Source of the DNA: Cacajao melanocephalus
Lineage: Eukaryota; Chordata; Mammalia; Primates; Pitheciidae
Assembly (NCBI GenBank): GCA_963573385.1
Contig: CAUYLG010033140.1
Location: forward strand, 1 to 64,000
DNA length: 64,000 bases
Direction of reading: 5' to 3'
Made by a program: the position numbers and the translations under genes. Below are positions 30,831 to 44,319 of this stretch, in pieces. How positions within the stretch are numbered: position 1 is the first letter of the stretch; each line of letters opens with the position of its first letter. The notes beneath the pieces are model-generated. The model was not told the DNA's origin and did no database searches. It worked only from the letters and a program-made list of their open reading frames with translations.

Positions 30831-31197
30831 ACAAGAAAACCAGGAATCATATTTGCCTGTGGACGTGGAAGATATAAGCTTTTCTTTAGGTAACATAAAG
30901 TCAAGTGTGCTTATTTATCAGAAAAAAAGTCTTCCTTTATATCTACTGAGAAATTAATTTTTAAAAACTCATACTTCGACTAAACATTCAGAGTTTATAA
31001 TATACAGGAGTCTCCGTAAGTTAAGGAACTTATCAGATAATTAATAAATGGAGGAAAGTATTTTATATGAATCAACAATAGAATTTTTTACAAACATAAC
31101 CAATTTGGAAATTTCTTTTTTTGGTGGTCTTTCCCACTTTGGAAATAAGGCTTAGGGAAAGCACTTTTAATTTTTGTCTCTTTAAAGACACACTTCC

Positions 31198-31410
31198 CTT
31201 TTTTTTTTTCCTGAGGCGGGGTCTTGCTCTGTCGCCCAGGCCATAGTGCAGTGGTGTCATCTCACAACTCAGTGTAGGCTCACTTCCCAGGCTCAAGCAA
31301 TCTTCCCATCTTTCAGCCTCCCAAGTAGCTGGGATTACAGGTGTACGCCACCACACCTGGTTAATTTTTGTACTTTTTGTAGAGACAGGTTTTCGTCATG
31401 TTGCCTGGGT
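31198..31410 (-). mobile_element. Truncated old Alu
   Basis: Reverse-complement Alu: GTCTTGCTCTGTCGCCCAGG, AGCTGGGATTACAGGTGTAC, TTTTTGTAGAGACAGGTTTT. It stops after GTTGCCTGGG, so the 5' half of the right part of the element (element coordinates) is missing. Confidence 0.88.
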
Positions 31411-34185
31411 TTACAATTCACTTTTAATGCAACAAAATCTTTACTGTTTTAAAAATGTATAGAAGTAAAGCCATGAGTGAGTATAAAGTTTGAAAAACTT
31501 AGAAAAAAAACGTATGGATGTTTGTGGCAATATAACAATTCATTCCACATAATATACTTTAGGTCATTACATAGAGCAAATTTAAAATAAACAAAATTCT
31601 ATTGAGGAAAAGACTATAATCAGGATTAAACCGAAATGTAACATATTTAAGAGTCCTTAGAAACTATCTGATGTAATTTTTAAAAGCATTTTTAAAGTTA
31701 TTAGGTTTTCCAAATTCAGAACATGCATTGATTCTACAGGCTTGTGTAATGGTAAAAATCATGGAATACAGCAGTGTTCTTCACACTATTCTAAAGTAGC
31801 CACAAAACTGAAAATAGAATCAAGCATCCAAAACATGTGTTCATGCAGCAAAGATGATTTTTGATACAAGTGTCATTTTCCACGTCGAAATGCATGCTCT
31901 GAAGACATTTATTGGATAGTTATAACAAATGATCTTTTTAGGAGCAGTTTCTCTTTTGAGTTTTTTATTTTCTTAGTTGTCATTAGCAGCATGAACTGGC
32001 ATTTTCCATCAGTTGAACTTAAACAATGATGTTTTTGTTTACACTGTGTTCTAGGAGAGATTTTTAGCATAAATGAATCACAAAGCCTGTGAATTTGGGA
32101 CATGGGTTTTCTTTTATTCATGAAAGTGGAAGTATTATACCAGTAAAATATGCTTTCAGGATTGCAGAGGATATCAGATTCTTTTAATAGACAACAGTAA
32201 TTTTCTCCAGCTACATCATGTCTCTGTGTCAGTCTAATAATTACATGCTATCAGTTTTGTGTCATTTCCTCTGGGATTCCCTGTCCGCTATGCACCACTT
32301 TTAACTGTTTCACTTTATTGAACATACTCTCTAATTGCCATATCAAAGGTTTACTTGAACTCATTTTTGAGTATGATGCATTTCCCCATAAAATCATGCA
32401 TTTGCAGTTGAGTATGCATTTCCATCAAACTTATAGCTTTAAATTTCACTTAGGAGAAAAGCCTCATATTTTAATGCAGGTTTTGAATGCAGATTTACTA
32501 CAAAATAAGTGAATAATAATGCCAGGTTATTTTGGAAAGTGTTCTTTTATGCAATCACTGCATTCAATACAATCACAAAATGGCTGCCCAACAGGTGGTC
32601 TTTTCAGAGTGTTAAGCCACAACAATCAGAACAAAAAGGACACCAGAATCTAATGTTCTCAGAATTTAAAAAGCTGTTCACTTTCTTTTGTTAATTTTCA
32701 GATTTAGCCATGTTCATTATTGTTGAGCCCAAATGCAAGACATTCTTTTTTGACATTTTGCCCTAAATAGACACTGACCGAGGCTGACTCTCCAACTAGC
32801 TGTTTTGTCACAGGCGAGCGGAAACTGGTCATGAACAATGAGTGTGCATTCTTGGTGCTTAAATGGCTAAGGAACGAACCAGTTTTGACATGCTGCAAAT
32901 CTGGCAAAGTCTGGGTTAACAAAAGTGTGTTTGACAAAAGATGAAGTTTCTTTTCCTATATTTTCCCCAAAAGTAAGTATTTAATTATGTCCTAACACAT
33001 TTTCTTCTTTTTTGCCAAGAGGATTAGATGCCTTAGTGACAAGCTCATTCACTCTCTGAGGTTATCATGTGGCATTATGGACCATACCATTCAAATGCCA
33101 CCTTTGGAAGAAACTATTCTTTAAGCAATAATTATTCATTTAAGGGGAAAAGGTTTAAAAAATATATAACTTTTTGTAGTGTTACCATTACGTTATAGTA
33201 CTAGCATTTTATAAGCTAACGTTGTTTAAAGAGCTATCAGAAAATTGACAAATGTAGCAATGTATTTTTCTAAGCAAAGCTCAGGCTACATTAAGTATGA
33301 GAGGAAAAACATTTCAAAGACCTTGAATTTATAAATAGATGAATAAAAGAAGAAAACAAAGAAAGGAACTTTTATGCAGTACTTAAATGTAGGACTTAAA
33401 GTATACTTTAGAGTAAGTTGTTAAATGTCCTATCCATCATTGTAAAATCTGTTCTCTTTTAAATTGAGGTTTTAAAAATATCAGTTTGTATAAGCATGGC
33501 ATCATTTATATTTCTGTAAGTTAAAAAGTTCTTTACTATAGAAAGAGTCTATTAATTGGTCTTTGTGAGAAGGGTGTAAATACAGATTTTATGATAAGAA
33601 TACTTTGAAGTAATGTATATAAAATAAATTCCTATCCATCTGCAGTAAATAAGCAGGAAAGTTAAAATAACTGAAGTGGTTTTGTCTGGGTAGCATCACA
33701 GAAAGAGAGAAGCAATAAAAATTTGCATTTAAGAGTTTTATTAAAAATGCAATTTAGGGAATGGCATGGGCTGTTCTAAATTCAGCTGTCACCTGTACCT
33801 TCTGCATCAGAAGTACTGTTCAAAGAACACTGATGTTCAGAATGGTGAATCTGAAGCATTTGGAATTCTGACTTGTCTTCACAGTAATCAAAAGCAAAAT
33901 TGCACTATATGTGGAAGAGTTTTTAAAAACCTTCCTATATGACTGTATCTTAAGCCTTGATAATGAGTTACGTGTGTTTTATAAGTGGAACTTTCAGTTT
34001 CCAAGACACACAGTGTTTGAAAAGCAGAGTTTGTTGTGATGCTCAGAGCCTCTATTAGACTCGCCTAGACAACTTTCATTCTTCAAGGATTCTAAAGCCT
34101 TTTTGTTTAGAGAGTTTCAGCCTAATCATCTAAAATTTTATCTGATTTTAAAATTTGACCTAAGTTTCCCGATGTAACTTTGGAT
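31411..34185. other. AT-rich unique-looking intergenic block
   Basis: No repeat or gene recognised. Start of an interval of about 13.7 kb without any Alu. Confidence 0.5.
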
Positions 34186-34189
34186 TGGC

Positions 34190-34400
34190 CTCAAAGAAAA
34201 TCTAGTGAGAAAGAGACCAGGAGGGTAATGGCCAGGCCAGGAAATAGCATACGCCATGCTATTCACTTCCCCGCACACTCCATTGGCCAGAACTCAGGTG
34301 CATGTTTCCTCTCAAAGTGCAAGGGCGTCTGGGAAGTGTAGTCTTCCCTTGTGCCCAGAGGAAAAAAAATAGTACTGGTGAGAGCCTAAGAGATCCAACC
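34190..34400 (+). mobile_element. Possible old LTR fragment
   Basis: ATTGGCCAGAACTCAGGTGC, CAAGGGCGTCTGGGAAGTGT and GTCTTCCCTTGTGCCCAGAG resemble a motif set common in old mammalian interspersed repeats. Family not resolved. Confidence 0.4.
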
Positions 34401-34499
34401 ACAGTGAGGTCAAATATTAGAGGTCATTTGCTTTTCCTCTCACTTAGGCATACCCACTTCCAAGCTGGGCTTACTTGGGCACACATCTTAAGTGTCTTT

Positions 34500-36619
34500 G
34501 TGACATTTCTGGTCTATGTCATAGGCTGAGTTGATCACTAGCACTTGGGGGAAAAAATTAAAATAATTTTCCAGTCAGTCCTTCCAAAGCATTTTAACTG
34601 ATCAAGATTTTAGGGAAACAGTTTTAATTAGCTTCTGGTCTTATTTGCCTATTAAGCAATGGCACTTAAACTTGTTTAGATCTATACAACTGTCAAATGT
34701 AAACATAGAACAAAATATAATTTTGTGTAGTAAATTATAATCACCATCTATTCATTGAAAAAAACCAGAATCAATGCTATCAGTGTACCATTTGAGTAGA
34801 CAGTGGCTCTCTCTGGGTTATCAAATGTGTATCTATTTACTTATTTTTAGAAGATGATTATTTTTTAATCCTTGAATTCAAAAGTGTGAGGAGAGATATG
34901 TCTTCAATGTAAATGTTAACATAAAGTAGCATTGGAGATGACTGTCTTTTTATTATGCTCTTGGAGAGTTTGCATTATGTTGTAGAACTGGAAAACGGTG
35001 CCATAATTAATTTGGGTAGCTAGTTCAGCCACATGGACAGAAGCAATTCACCTGCACTTATAAACTGATTGGTAGAGGGTGTCTATTTCTGCTGCTGAGA
35101 CCAAATATATTTTTCATGACATTGTTAGGCTAAGTTGAACATCACACCTTTTATGTTCTCCCTATTTGGCCTTGAATAAACATCAGTACAATAATAATCT
35201 AAATGGGTTGCAAGTGTCATGAGCGGTTGCCCATCTGCTTTGGACAGAATTATACAAATCAATTACATGGACATAAAAGCCAAACAAATGTGGGCAAATC
35301 AACCACAGAAATGAAATGGATGAACTCTTAAGTTTTGTTCATCCTATGTAACCCCTTCAGTAACCAAAGATGGGTAAATTATACTCATTAACCTTGAAAA
35401 AATTAGACGATTTGTACATAATACATTTGAAACAATACCTATCTATTCCTAGTTATGATGAGTATTTTGTCCATGCAGTATTGTTTAACTGAAGATCTAC
35501 AAAGGGGATTGTTTTGATATGGTTTGTGTCTTCCTGGAGAGATTATTCCATGAAATTGGCTTGTATTTATTTTCCACTCTATAACCCACCTGAAAACTCC
35601 AATTGCTCAGTTATGTTTGGGTAAAAGTGTACATTCACTATCAGGAATGAAGTATGTACATATTTAGTTTTAAGATGATTTCTTAGAACTAACAACCTGT
35701 GGACAGGGGCTTACCCTGAGAGAGTGCAAAGGAAACACTATTTTAGTTTTCCATTGGGAGTGTTTGTCAAGAAAGTGTTATCAAATTATGTATTATTGCT
35801 ATGAAAAATTCATTAGTGAAGAAAACTTGCATGTTGTGAAAAAGGTAAGCAAAATTGGAAGCATCTAGCTTTTTAGGGGATGGTCTTATTCCATAAAAGC
35901 GTGACTTAATGAGATTACTGTTTTAACCATGAGGCTGTTAGGGAGATCATTGCTGGAAGCCCTGAAGGAAGAGTTTCCCATCCTGGTTCTGTGTTTCTGT
36001 GAAGTGGAGATTCTTTAGTATCACTCTGTGTTGGTTTTCTCCTTCCTTGTTAAGGAAGCCTCTGATTTACAGGATCTAGGCTGAAAATCCCGGTGGCCAT
36101 CCTCTCAGAGTTGCTTTGGAGAAAACAAAACAAAAAAGAATTGCTTTGGAGGAAACCATTTTTCTGCTACCAGTTCTTCAAACTGAGATTATGCATGGAG
36201 AAACAGGCTTGTATGACAGAGAGTATTATGTTGGCATACGAAGAATGATTTGAATGCTTGATTGGTCAAACTGAAGTAGGCTGTGTACATTGATAGCCAT
36301 ATCTAGGATACCTCATCAGATGTCACCAGCTTGGACAAAAGATTCTTTGAGCCCCCCCGCCCAATCTGTGCTGTAAATCTACCTATCTTTTCATCTCTAT
36401 CTTTTGTCACTGTTTTTCTTTGTTTCATGCTAATTTTTCTTGAGTACTTCCTCTGTGCTGGACCCTCTGCTAAGAGCTTTGCTTTTTCATAGTTTTCCTG
36501 GCCTTCTTCCTCTCACACTTTTTTATAAAGTGAGATGTAATATAAATCAAGCACATTTCAAACCTTAAATTTTTAGCTTGTTCTGACAGTATGTCCAGGC
36601 AATTTTTCTAATTTCCATT

Positions 36620-36623
<4 letters not shown>
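34500..36623. other. Unique-looking intergenic block
   Basis: No repeat recognised. The 34.9-35.4 kb part (for example TTCAGCCACATGGACAG, TAAACATCAGTACAATAATA, CCAAACAAATGTGGGC) is rich in homeobox- and forkhead-type words. A 10-base repeat TTGCTTTGGA occurs at 36111 and 36141. Confidence 0.5.

Positions 36624-36655
<32 letters not shown>
36624..36655 (+). repeat. (GT)16 microsatellite
   Basis: Uninterrupted GT dinucleotides for 32 bases. Confidence 0.97.
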
Positions 36656-36658
<3 letters not shown>

Positions 36659-38980
36659 ACCAGCACGGGACACATCTTGATTTCTTAATCACTCAGGGTT
36701 GTTGCCTACCATTGTTATGTTTTCAAAGCTCTTCATGCATCAGGATTAATCCAGAGGACTTAAGCTTGGCACTGGGGGAGTTAAAACACTTGAAGAGTAG
36801 TGTAAGTTCTTAATTAATACAGAAAGAAGAATCACTTATAATTTATTAAAAATATCCAATGCTGATCCAAATAATATTTTGGAGTAAATGGGTATGTGGT
36901 GAACAGTCTTCCACGGTTCCTCATTCACTGATTCTTCCTGCTGGTGTGAGGGCTGTTCAGAATAGCACTTCACTTTTTGGTTTATTTATTAAGATCCTGC
37001 ACTCAACTATAAAAAATTAGCCTCCTAGAGGTGAATCACTTCCTACACTGCAAAGAAGAAATCTGTTCCTATAGCAAAGAAGAAAATCCTGCATACATTC
37101 CTGAAGCAGACAATAAAGAAAAGATCAAATAGGTTTATTGCACAGCCCGTTCCAAGTGTGAAATAGGGCAGATGAATGTTTAAGTAATGTGGACTGAGTG
37201 TCTGAAAGAGTGATCTTGTTGCCACCCATTAGACAAGGGTAATGTCCAAGATGGGGTGTGATGGGTTTTTCGGTGAACTTTTAAACTCAAAGCTCTTTAG
37301 TAATTGAGAAATGGAATAGCTTGAAGAAACGTGTTTTCCCTTATGTAGGATATTATGAAAGCTAATAGCATAACTGCACTGGAAGGGACATTGAGAGAGC
37401 TTGAGTCAAGCCCTGTGTCAGGTATGCTAAAATTGCCCTGCTGTGAGTCAAAGTCTCTACTTTAATTATCTGCAAAATGCTCTGGCAGAGGGAATGTTTC
37501 TCTCTCCTCCTTCTGTTCTCATCCAGTGTACTGGCTGCTGGCTAGTTATTAAATCAAAATTTTCGAAGACTTCCCCCTTCCATCTCTAGGTAGCTGATGC
37601 CAGTTAGATTTTAAGTCTCTCAGCAAAAATATATTCTTCAATAAACACTGCCTCTGGGCAAAGGTATACACAACCCTCAGAGGCCAGGAAGGAGCTAAGA
37701 GTATTACTACGTTTTGGTTTTGCCTCTCTCCCTCTCCTTCTCTTCCATCTTTTTCTTTGGTACCTTGTTAATAATAAGTAGAGAGGCACAAAAATATCCA
37801 TGCATACTTGGAAGACAAAAGCTCACACACAGCTCATACCATGTCCCATGGGAAGGGGATATATAACCTTCACCACCACATTGCTCAACTAAGCAATTAT
37901 TTTGCCTGTTCAGATACAGCCAGTGAAAAACTTGTTAAATAAGCAGTAGTTTGGGGGCGGATACCTAATCCCTACTTCTCATAATACCTCAACAATTACA
38001 TAAGAAACATCAATTGTACACTCTATGTACACAGCACTTTGTGGTACGTTGGATATGCAGCCCCTGTCCTCTTTACTTAAATAGATTCACTTGCTTCCTG
38101 CCTAGCTGGCCTTCTTGTTGAGGCTGACTACCCTGGGCCAGTACTTTCTCTAACACACTCTCCCCATCAGAGCTCAGCAGTTCAGTGCTCCATTCCCTGG
38201 AGTTTCTGGTAGCTGAGTACCCAGTGAGTGAAGTGAGTGGGGTAATGACTCAACCACACATGTTAATCCAAGATCCCGGCCAGGCAAGAGGGAGGCCGCG
38301 GTAAAGAGGGAGACAGTTCCCATGCTCTTCAGATCTCAATATACAGGTGACCATTGTCTGGCCAGCTAACCCTGGATTAGCCTGTGTCTTTGAAAGAGCA
38401 CGCAGTCAGGGTGACAGTATCTCCCTCCAAAGAGTTTGGGGGCATAAGCCTGAGTGAAAGTTTCTTTTGGGGATAGGATACCTTCTGTTTCCTATAGCAA
38501 GGAATATTATTCTGCCAGGCAGCCATATCTACTAAAGGCATCTGGCTTTCAGAGGATTTGGTGCTGATCAAACCTCACCTGCAAATGTCAACTGCCAGGG
38601 CATGTGAGAGGGGTTGTGTAAAATAAGTTAATAAGTAGGCCCCTTTTCGGCAGCAGTTCATCTTTAATATTAGTACCTCAACAAGAAGACTATCTCTTGA
38701 ATTCTGCAGTTCAGTGGAAATTCTGTTATGGTTGTACCTGTGATGTGCTGAAAAATTCAAAGTTGATCATCTCTACATCTCTTCATTCAAGAAGCCAGTT
38801 GCGTTTTTGCTCTTTTCAAGAGGGCAATTTCTCATACTTTTATTTTGCCAATTAATTTTCCCCTTTATCTGGCCTATACTTTTTCTCCTTTATTCTGTTT
38901 TTACTCAAGATTATCTCAGTCTTTCTCCTCCTCATCTGCTGCATACCTTAGCCGTTCTGTAAATGTATCTGCCATTTGTT
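36656..38980. other. Intergenic sequence, nothing recognised
   Basis: No repeat family, ORF or RNA gene that I can support. Confidence 0.5.
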
Positions 38981-38984
38981 ACAG

Positions 38985-39155
38985 AGGCAAGAACATGGAC
39001 TTTGGAGAGGATGAGGGCAGGCTACCCAGCCCTGTCTTTTACAGAGGACTTCTCACCTTGCTGAGTCTCAAATTCCTTGTCTGCAAATAGGGATAATAAT
39101 ACAGTAATCCCTTTGCTCATTTTAAGGATTAAATGAGATAATGCGTGAGAAGTCC
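38985..39155 (+). mobile_element. MIR SINE relic
   Basis: AACATGGACTTTGGAG, then CTCAAATTCCTTGTCTGCAA, ATAGGGATAATAATACAGTA and TTAAGGATTAAATGAGATAA follow the MIR order. Confidence 0.82.
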
Positions 39156-39444
39156 TCACACACTACTCAAAATTGGTAGTTTCTGCCAGTTCTTTCTTCC
39201 TTTTTCTCCATTTTTGCCTCTTATCCATTCGTAAAAATTCACAGAATTGAATAAAATTGCAGATGTTTGCTATACAGATAATTACCTTAAAAACTACATT
39301 TAAACAGACCATAATAAGGTATTTAAAAACAGGTCTGTGGGTTCTTCAAAGGTTCCCTTTTCTGAAAGTTTTGCCTTGAGGCCTAGTGGTTAAGACCCTG
39401 TTTGTAATAATAACTTATTAACCAAATGTAACGTACCTGAGCAT

Positions 39445-39590
39445 AGTAATCCATTCTGCCAGAGTGATTTTTCTAACGTGCAGCTCTGATCGTGCCATCC
39501 ACCTGCTCCTCCCACCGGCTCTTTAAGCCAGTGATTTGCAAGGCTTTTCAGATCTGGACCCTTCTTTCCTCTCAAGGGTCCCTCTCACAC
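39445..39590 (+). mobile_element. L2 LINE fragment (probable)
   Basis: CCAGAGTGATTTTTCTAACG, GCAGCTCTGATCGTGCCATC and CACCTGCTCCTCCCACCGGC fit the pre-terminal part of L2. Confidence 0.6.
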
Positions 39591-39607
39591 TCTTCCTGCC
39601 CCATCGT

Positions 39608-39658
39608 ATGACAGTGCTCCATGCATGGCAGCGCTCTATGCGTGACAGCTCAACAATG
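39608..39658 (+). repeat. Three imperfect 17-bp tandem units
   Basis: ATGACAGTGCTCCATGC, ATGGCAGCGCTCTATGC and a decayed third unit, GTGACAGCTCAACAATG, in direct succession. Confidence 0.7.
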
Positions 39659-40559
39659 ACAATAAGTTAATGAATAAATGAAGAACAAGGTGGTTACATT
39701 TTCTACAGCTGTTGCTGAATGACAGAGTTCAACAGATGGCCTTTCTGCTGCAGGAAAAAGTTTATTATTTTTAAATATAATTATCTGTATTTGGCTGCTA
39801 TCAAAGAAAGGACATCATTGGACAATTCAATCAAAACGTTTTGGATTCTTTTAAGGCAACTGTTTCCCCCCACCCCACCATTGGAATTCTCTCTTTTGTC
39901 AACTATGTGTATGGTATGTTTTTTTGGAAGACATATTTCTTTACCACAGTTCACATAACACATGGTTAGCTTTGAATGGGAATCAATTGTATTCACCTAT
40001 GTGCCTATGCGTTAGATGTGTACCAATATTAAGAGTGGAGAGATAGAAACACCTATGTTTTCTCAAGGATTTTCATAAAAAAACTCCCAACTCCAACACA
40101 GTGGGGGAAAAATATGCTGAAAAATAAAATTCTTTAACCACAAACTAGATCTTGCTTTTCTGCTGGAACTGGTTACATGGAGATGATTTTCCAGAAGAGG
40201 GAGACAGATAATACACATGATATGTAAGTAAATTATGTAGTTCGTTGGAAGAAGCTGAGTGTCACGAGGAAAAGAAATTGAGCAGGTGAAAGGAGTCAGG
40301 AGTTGCGGTGGAGGGGAGGCAGGATGTGCCTGGATCTGGGTAGAAACCATTGTAAGGCTGCCACATGGAAAACAAAAAGTCAAAAACAACAGGACATTCA
40401 GTTAAATGTGAATTTCAGATACACAGCCAATACTTTTTCTGTGTATGTGTGTCCCATGCTATATTTGGGGATTTGAAGCATGTGCTAAGATGCTGTTCAA
40501 TGTTCATCTGAAATTCATATTTAATGAGTGCCCAGTATTTTATCTGGCAATCCTATCCC

Positions 40560-41235
40560 ACTGAAAGTAAGATTTGAGCTAAGATATGAGGGGATATGGA
40601 ACAGTAACCCAGAAGAGCGGCTGGGTGGTGAGAAGGCCAGTGTGGTGGGGCTCAGGAGTCAAAGGGGGCCTGTCAGACGAGGAAGGGGGGCAGGCGGGGG
40701 GCACGCAGATCATGTAGGGCCCTATAGGCCTTTGGAAAGACTTTGCTTTTTTACTCTTGAGTGAACTGAGAATCCATTGTAGGGTTTTCAGCAAAGAAGT
40801 GACGTGAACTGACTTCCGATTGTGAAGGATCACTCTGGCTGTTGTGTTAAAAATAGCCTAATGGCAAGGTCAGAGCAGGGGGACCACAGGGGGCTTTTGC
40901 AGTGATCCAAGGGATTAGTATGATGGTGGCTCAAACTGGCGTGGTAGCAGCAAAGCCATAAGAGAGAGGGTTAGATTTTGAATATATATTGAATGTAGAG
41001 ACCACGGCATTTTCTGACAAAATGAAAGACAGGAGTTAAAGACTGCCTCAAGGTGTTTTGACCCAAGGGCCTGCAAAGAAGGGAGTTGCCAAGCACTGAG
41101 ATGGGAAAGATGCGACTGGAGCAGGTCAGAGGAAAAGATCAGGAGTTCAGTCTTCAAAGTGCAGAGCTGACATGACTCCAGACACCCAAGGGGAGGTTTT
41201 GAGTGGGCCACTGGATACTGGAGTCTGGTTCAAAC
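40560..41235 (+). mobile_element. Ancient interspersed repeat, family unresolved
   Basis: GCAGATCATGTAGGGCCCTA, AGAATCCATTGTAGGGTTTT, CAAAGAAGTGACGTGAACTG, GGATCACTCTGGCTG, GGGACCACAGGGGGC and AGATCAGGAGTTCAGTCTTC follow a word order I know from an old, abundant mammalian repeat. I cannot give its name with confidence. Not coding. Confidence 0.5.
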
Positions 41236-41944
41236 AGGAGATGTAAATTTTATGTTCTCTATAATCTCCACTGAAATCAGCATTCCCAAAGGGAAGAGAC
41301 GTGTCACCATTCTCTTAAGGAAACGTTTGCTCCTTCCTTCTAGTTTTAGTTAGAAAATATCTCTTTCTTTGAACCTGTGTTTGTTTAGCTTCCTATCAAC
41401 CATCCATCACTTTTGAAAGACAGGGGCTGTTTGGTGCTTTATGACATTTATTTGCTTCTCTGCTCCTTGAAATCCAGGAAAGTGGGAGAGTTGTTTTTCC
41501 TACACTAGACCCCTTCTAGTGAGATTTTCCGCAAATTTGCCTTTCCAGTCCAATTTTAGGCTCTGTTGTTCTTTTTGACTTTGACTTTTGGCTCTTTCCA
41601 AATATTTTCAGAACTTTTAAAGTAGGATGTAAAGTCACACAAGTGTCCAGGCTGAGACTTGCTGAATTCTGAGTTAATATGGAATACGTATCTAATAGGG
41701 AAAAGGGATAGGATCATTTGGAAAAAGAACATTTGAATCTAAAAAATCTAAGGTCCCTAAATTTCAGGGACCTAAGAGCTGGGGCTAGATTGGAGAAGGT
41801 AAAATCTGAAAGAAGATATTATATCTGAATTTATTCAGAAGTGAGATTCTGATTATTTTTAGTTTTTAAAATAGCCTTACATAGTGTCAAATAGTTTTAA
41901 ATTACACAAGATCTTGCTAAATTGTTCCAAAAGCATTTAATCCT

Positions 41945-42150
41945 GATCCTTTAACTACTTAGCCATGAAGCTTGGGTAATCTTTTAACTCTTGACATGTC
42001 CCAGTTCTCCCATCTAAAAGATGAGAAATCAGTGCTGTTATATACTCCTTCCCAGAGTAAGAATGGGATGTAACTCAGATTATTGTATGAGAAAGCACTT
42101 TGAAAACATAAAATATGCTACAAATTCAATGGATTATTGCTGTATTATCA
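41945..42150 (+). mobile_element. MIR SINE relic
   Basis: AGCCATGAAGCTTGGGTAAT, CTTTTAACTCTTGACATGTC, CTCCCATCTAAAAGATGAGA and GAAAGCACTTTGAAAACATA follow MIR. Confidence 0.72.
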
Positions 42151-42699
42151 GCAGTATCATTTAATCCAAGAAGAATTTCTTCTCTAGTAATTAATAAAAA
42201 ACAAAATTTGACTTATTGGCAAGTATATAACTTATTGCCAAATAAAAGTCAGAAACATACTTTTATTTCTTGAAGGAGAAGAGTGTTCCTTTGGTAACGG
42301 TGTTCTCTTGATGAAATGAAAAAGAGTACTGAGTGATGCCTAATTTCTGTTATATTTTCCATTTGAAATTTCAGATTTGTAATTATTGCTGAGAGCAAGA
42401 ACACATCAGGAAGATTTGTGGTTTATGGAGGAATAGGCACCTCCCAACGTTAATGTTGTCTCCCTATTGCAGGTAACTAGTACGTGCAGCTGGAAATGTC
42501 AAATGCAAATCCGTTAATTGATTTGTTTAACACAGAGATTTTAATTTCCCATTCATATCAATGTCTGTGTACTCCTGAGTTTTACTCAATGCTTGTTCTC
42601 CGTTGGTTGGTTTGTACAGCATTGTTTTTTCCAGTTATAAAAAGAGAGCATTGGGCATGTGGGTTATTGTTTTTAATTGAGCTAAATTAAGCTAATCAT

Positions 42700-43030
42700 A
42701 AAAAATTACTCTTCTTGCCAGTGATTGGTTTTGGAACAAACATGTGATACAATTCTGGCCAATGAGACATAAGAGGTCTGTTTCTTCTGTTGTCCTATAT
42801 TGTTTTATCTGGATGTGTTACCTGGGAGTGTGGCAGCCATCTTGCCACCATAAAGTGGCCTAGAGGCTTCAGAGCAGAAACATGAGAAGAACTTAGGTCC
42901 TCGGTGACAATGTTACAGAGCTTGTGAATTAACCAACTTGGACTTCTCTTTGCATATAATAATAAGCCCTCCCCTAGTTTAAGCCAGTTGAATAGAAGTT
43001 TTCTGTAACTTGCATATAAAAGCTGCATAA
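42700..43030 (+). mobile_element. LTR-like relic of unresolved family
   Basis: ACAATTCTGGCCAATGAGAC, AGCCATCTTGCCACCATAAA, GAATTAACCAACTTGGACTT, TAGTTTAAGCCAGTTGAATA and TTTTCTGTAACTTGCATATA. The word order is shared with the block at 54080-54480, so both belong to one family. Confidence 0.55.
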
Positions 43031-43034
43031 TGGA

Positions 43035-43392
43035 TACAGGTTAAATATCACAAATCCCAAAATCAGAAATCTAAAATGTTCCAAAATCTGAAACTTGAGT
43101 GCCAACATAACACCTCAAGTAGAAAATTCCACATCTGACCTCATGTGAGGAATCTCAGTCAAAACGCAAAACTTCATTTTGTGTACAAAATTATTAAAAA
43201 TATTGTACAAAATTACCTTCAGGCTATGTGTATAAGGGGCATATGAAACGGAAATGAATTTTGTGTTTAGACTTGGGTCCCATCCCCAAGATATCTTTTT
43301 ATGTATATGCAGATATTCCAAAATCTGAAAAATTCTGAAGTAGAAGAGTCTTCTGGTTCCAAGCATTTTAGATAGGGGATACTCCAATTGTA
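43035..43392 (-). mobile_element. Tigger-like TcMar MITE, near full length
   Basis: Ends TACAGGTTAAATATCACAAA and GATAGGGGATACTCCAATTG, flanked by TA. The interior (CAAGTAGAAAATTCCACATC, CCTTCAGGCTATGTGTATAA) is in the opposite orientation to the shorter copy at 10975. Confidence 0.88.
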
Positions 43393-43554
43393 CACAAACC
43401 CTAATAATATTTAACTCTCCTGCTTATTTTCATTCATGCCTCCTCTTGATCATTTTAATTATGTCTCTTGGGTGTTTCCAGAACCCCTAACTTTCTTAAA
43501 AAGAAGGAACTTGGGCTGTTGTTAGTGCTATGGGGGCAAACACGTACTAGTTAA

Positions 43555-43638
43555 AGCTTAGGAGGGCAGGAATTCCATCGGTGTATTCCCAGCCCTGGTG
43601 CAGCACTTGTTATTCCATATACGTTGAATGAATAAATG
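43555..43638 (+). mobile_element. L2 LINE 3' end
   Basis: TTAGGAGGGCAGGAATTCCA, GTATTCCCAGCCCTGGTGCA and ACGTTGAATGAATAAATGGA match the last 80-90 bases of L2. Confidence 0.85.
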
Positions 43639-44319
43639 GACTTTCTATAATTCCTTTTTTTAATCACAATAATACATTGGTTTGATAGTCTCAGCCAAGA
43701 GATGAAGGTTAACAGAATGCTCTTTTAATTCCTTTGTTTTGGATTTTACCTTATAAAGGTAAATAAAGGTTAGAGGCCATGACCTTTCAAGCGTCAGTCA
43801 TATATTTATTCTCTAGATTTGTTAATTGGCATGAGAGTTCATCTACCCCTTGTCTTTCTATTGAGACAGAAAAATGAGATCAGGATTCTGAGAGCAGGGA
43901 AGAAAAGGCCGTGAATAGCTGCTATTTAATAGGCAGCCACAAGAAGGCTGGCGTTCTTTAGCAATGCAGTGAATTTCGAGGCATAATTCCCAGGCTATTA
44001 AAGCCTAGATGTTTAAATTAACTGAGATGATATAGGAAAGAAACAGAATTGTCATAGTTAAAAATCAAATAGACATTTTGTGATTGTTTATATTCTCCTG
44101 TCTACTGCTAGATATATGTATGGTTTTATCCGTAATACATAAAGATCTTGTTAATTTTCATTCCTCTTTAAAAATTACATTCTAGTAAATCTTTTAGTTA
44201 GCTTGTTTTCCGTAGTTGGAAGCTATATGCTGGGATAGCTACTCACTCCAGAGCTACCACATACAGGTCAGGATCCTGTACAAGAAATACAAGGAGTAGA
44301 AACAACTTGGGTAACTTTA

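Noticed and set aside
43035..43392. Protein-coding remnant on the minus strand (90-codon open stretch)
   Set aside because: It is the body of a Tigger-like MITE with terminal inverted repeats.
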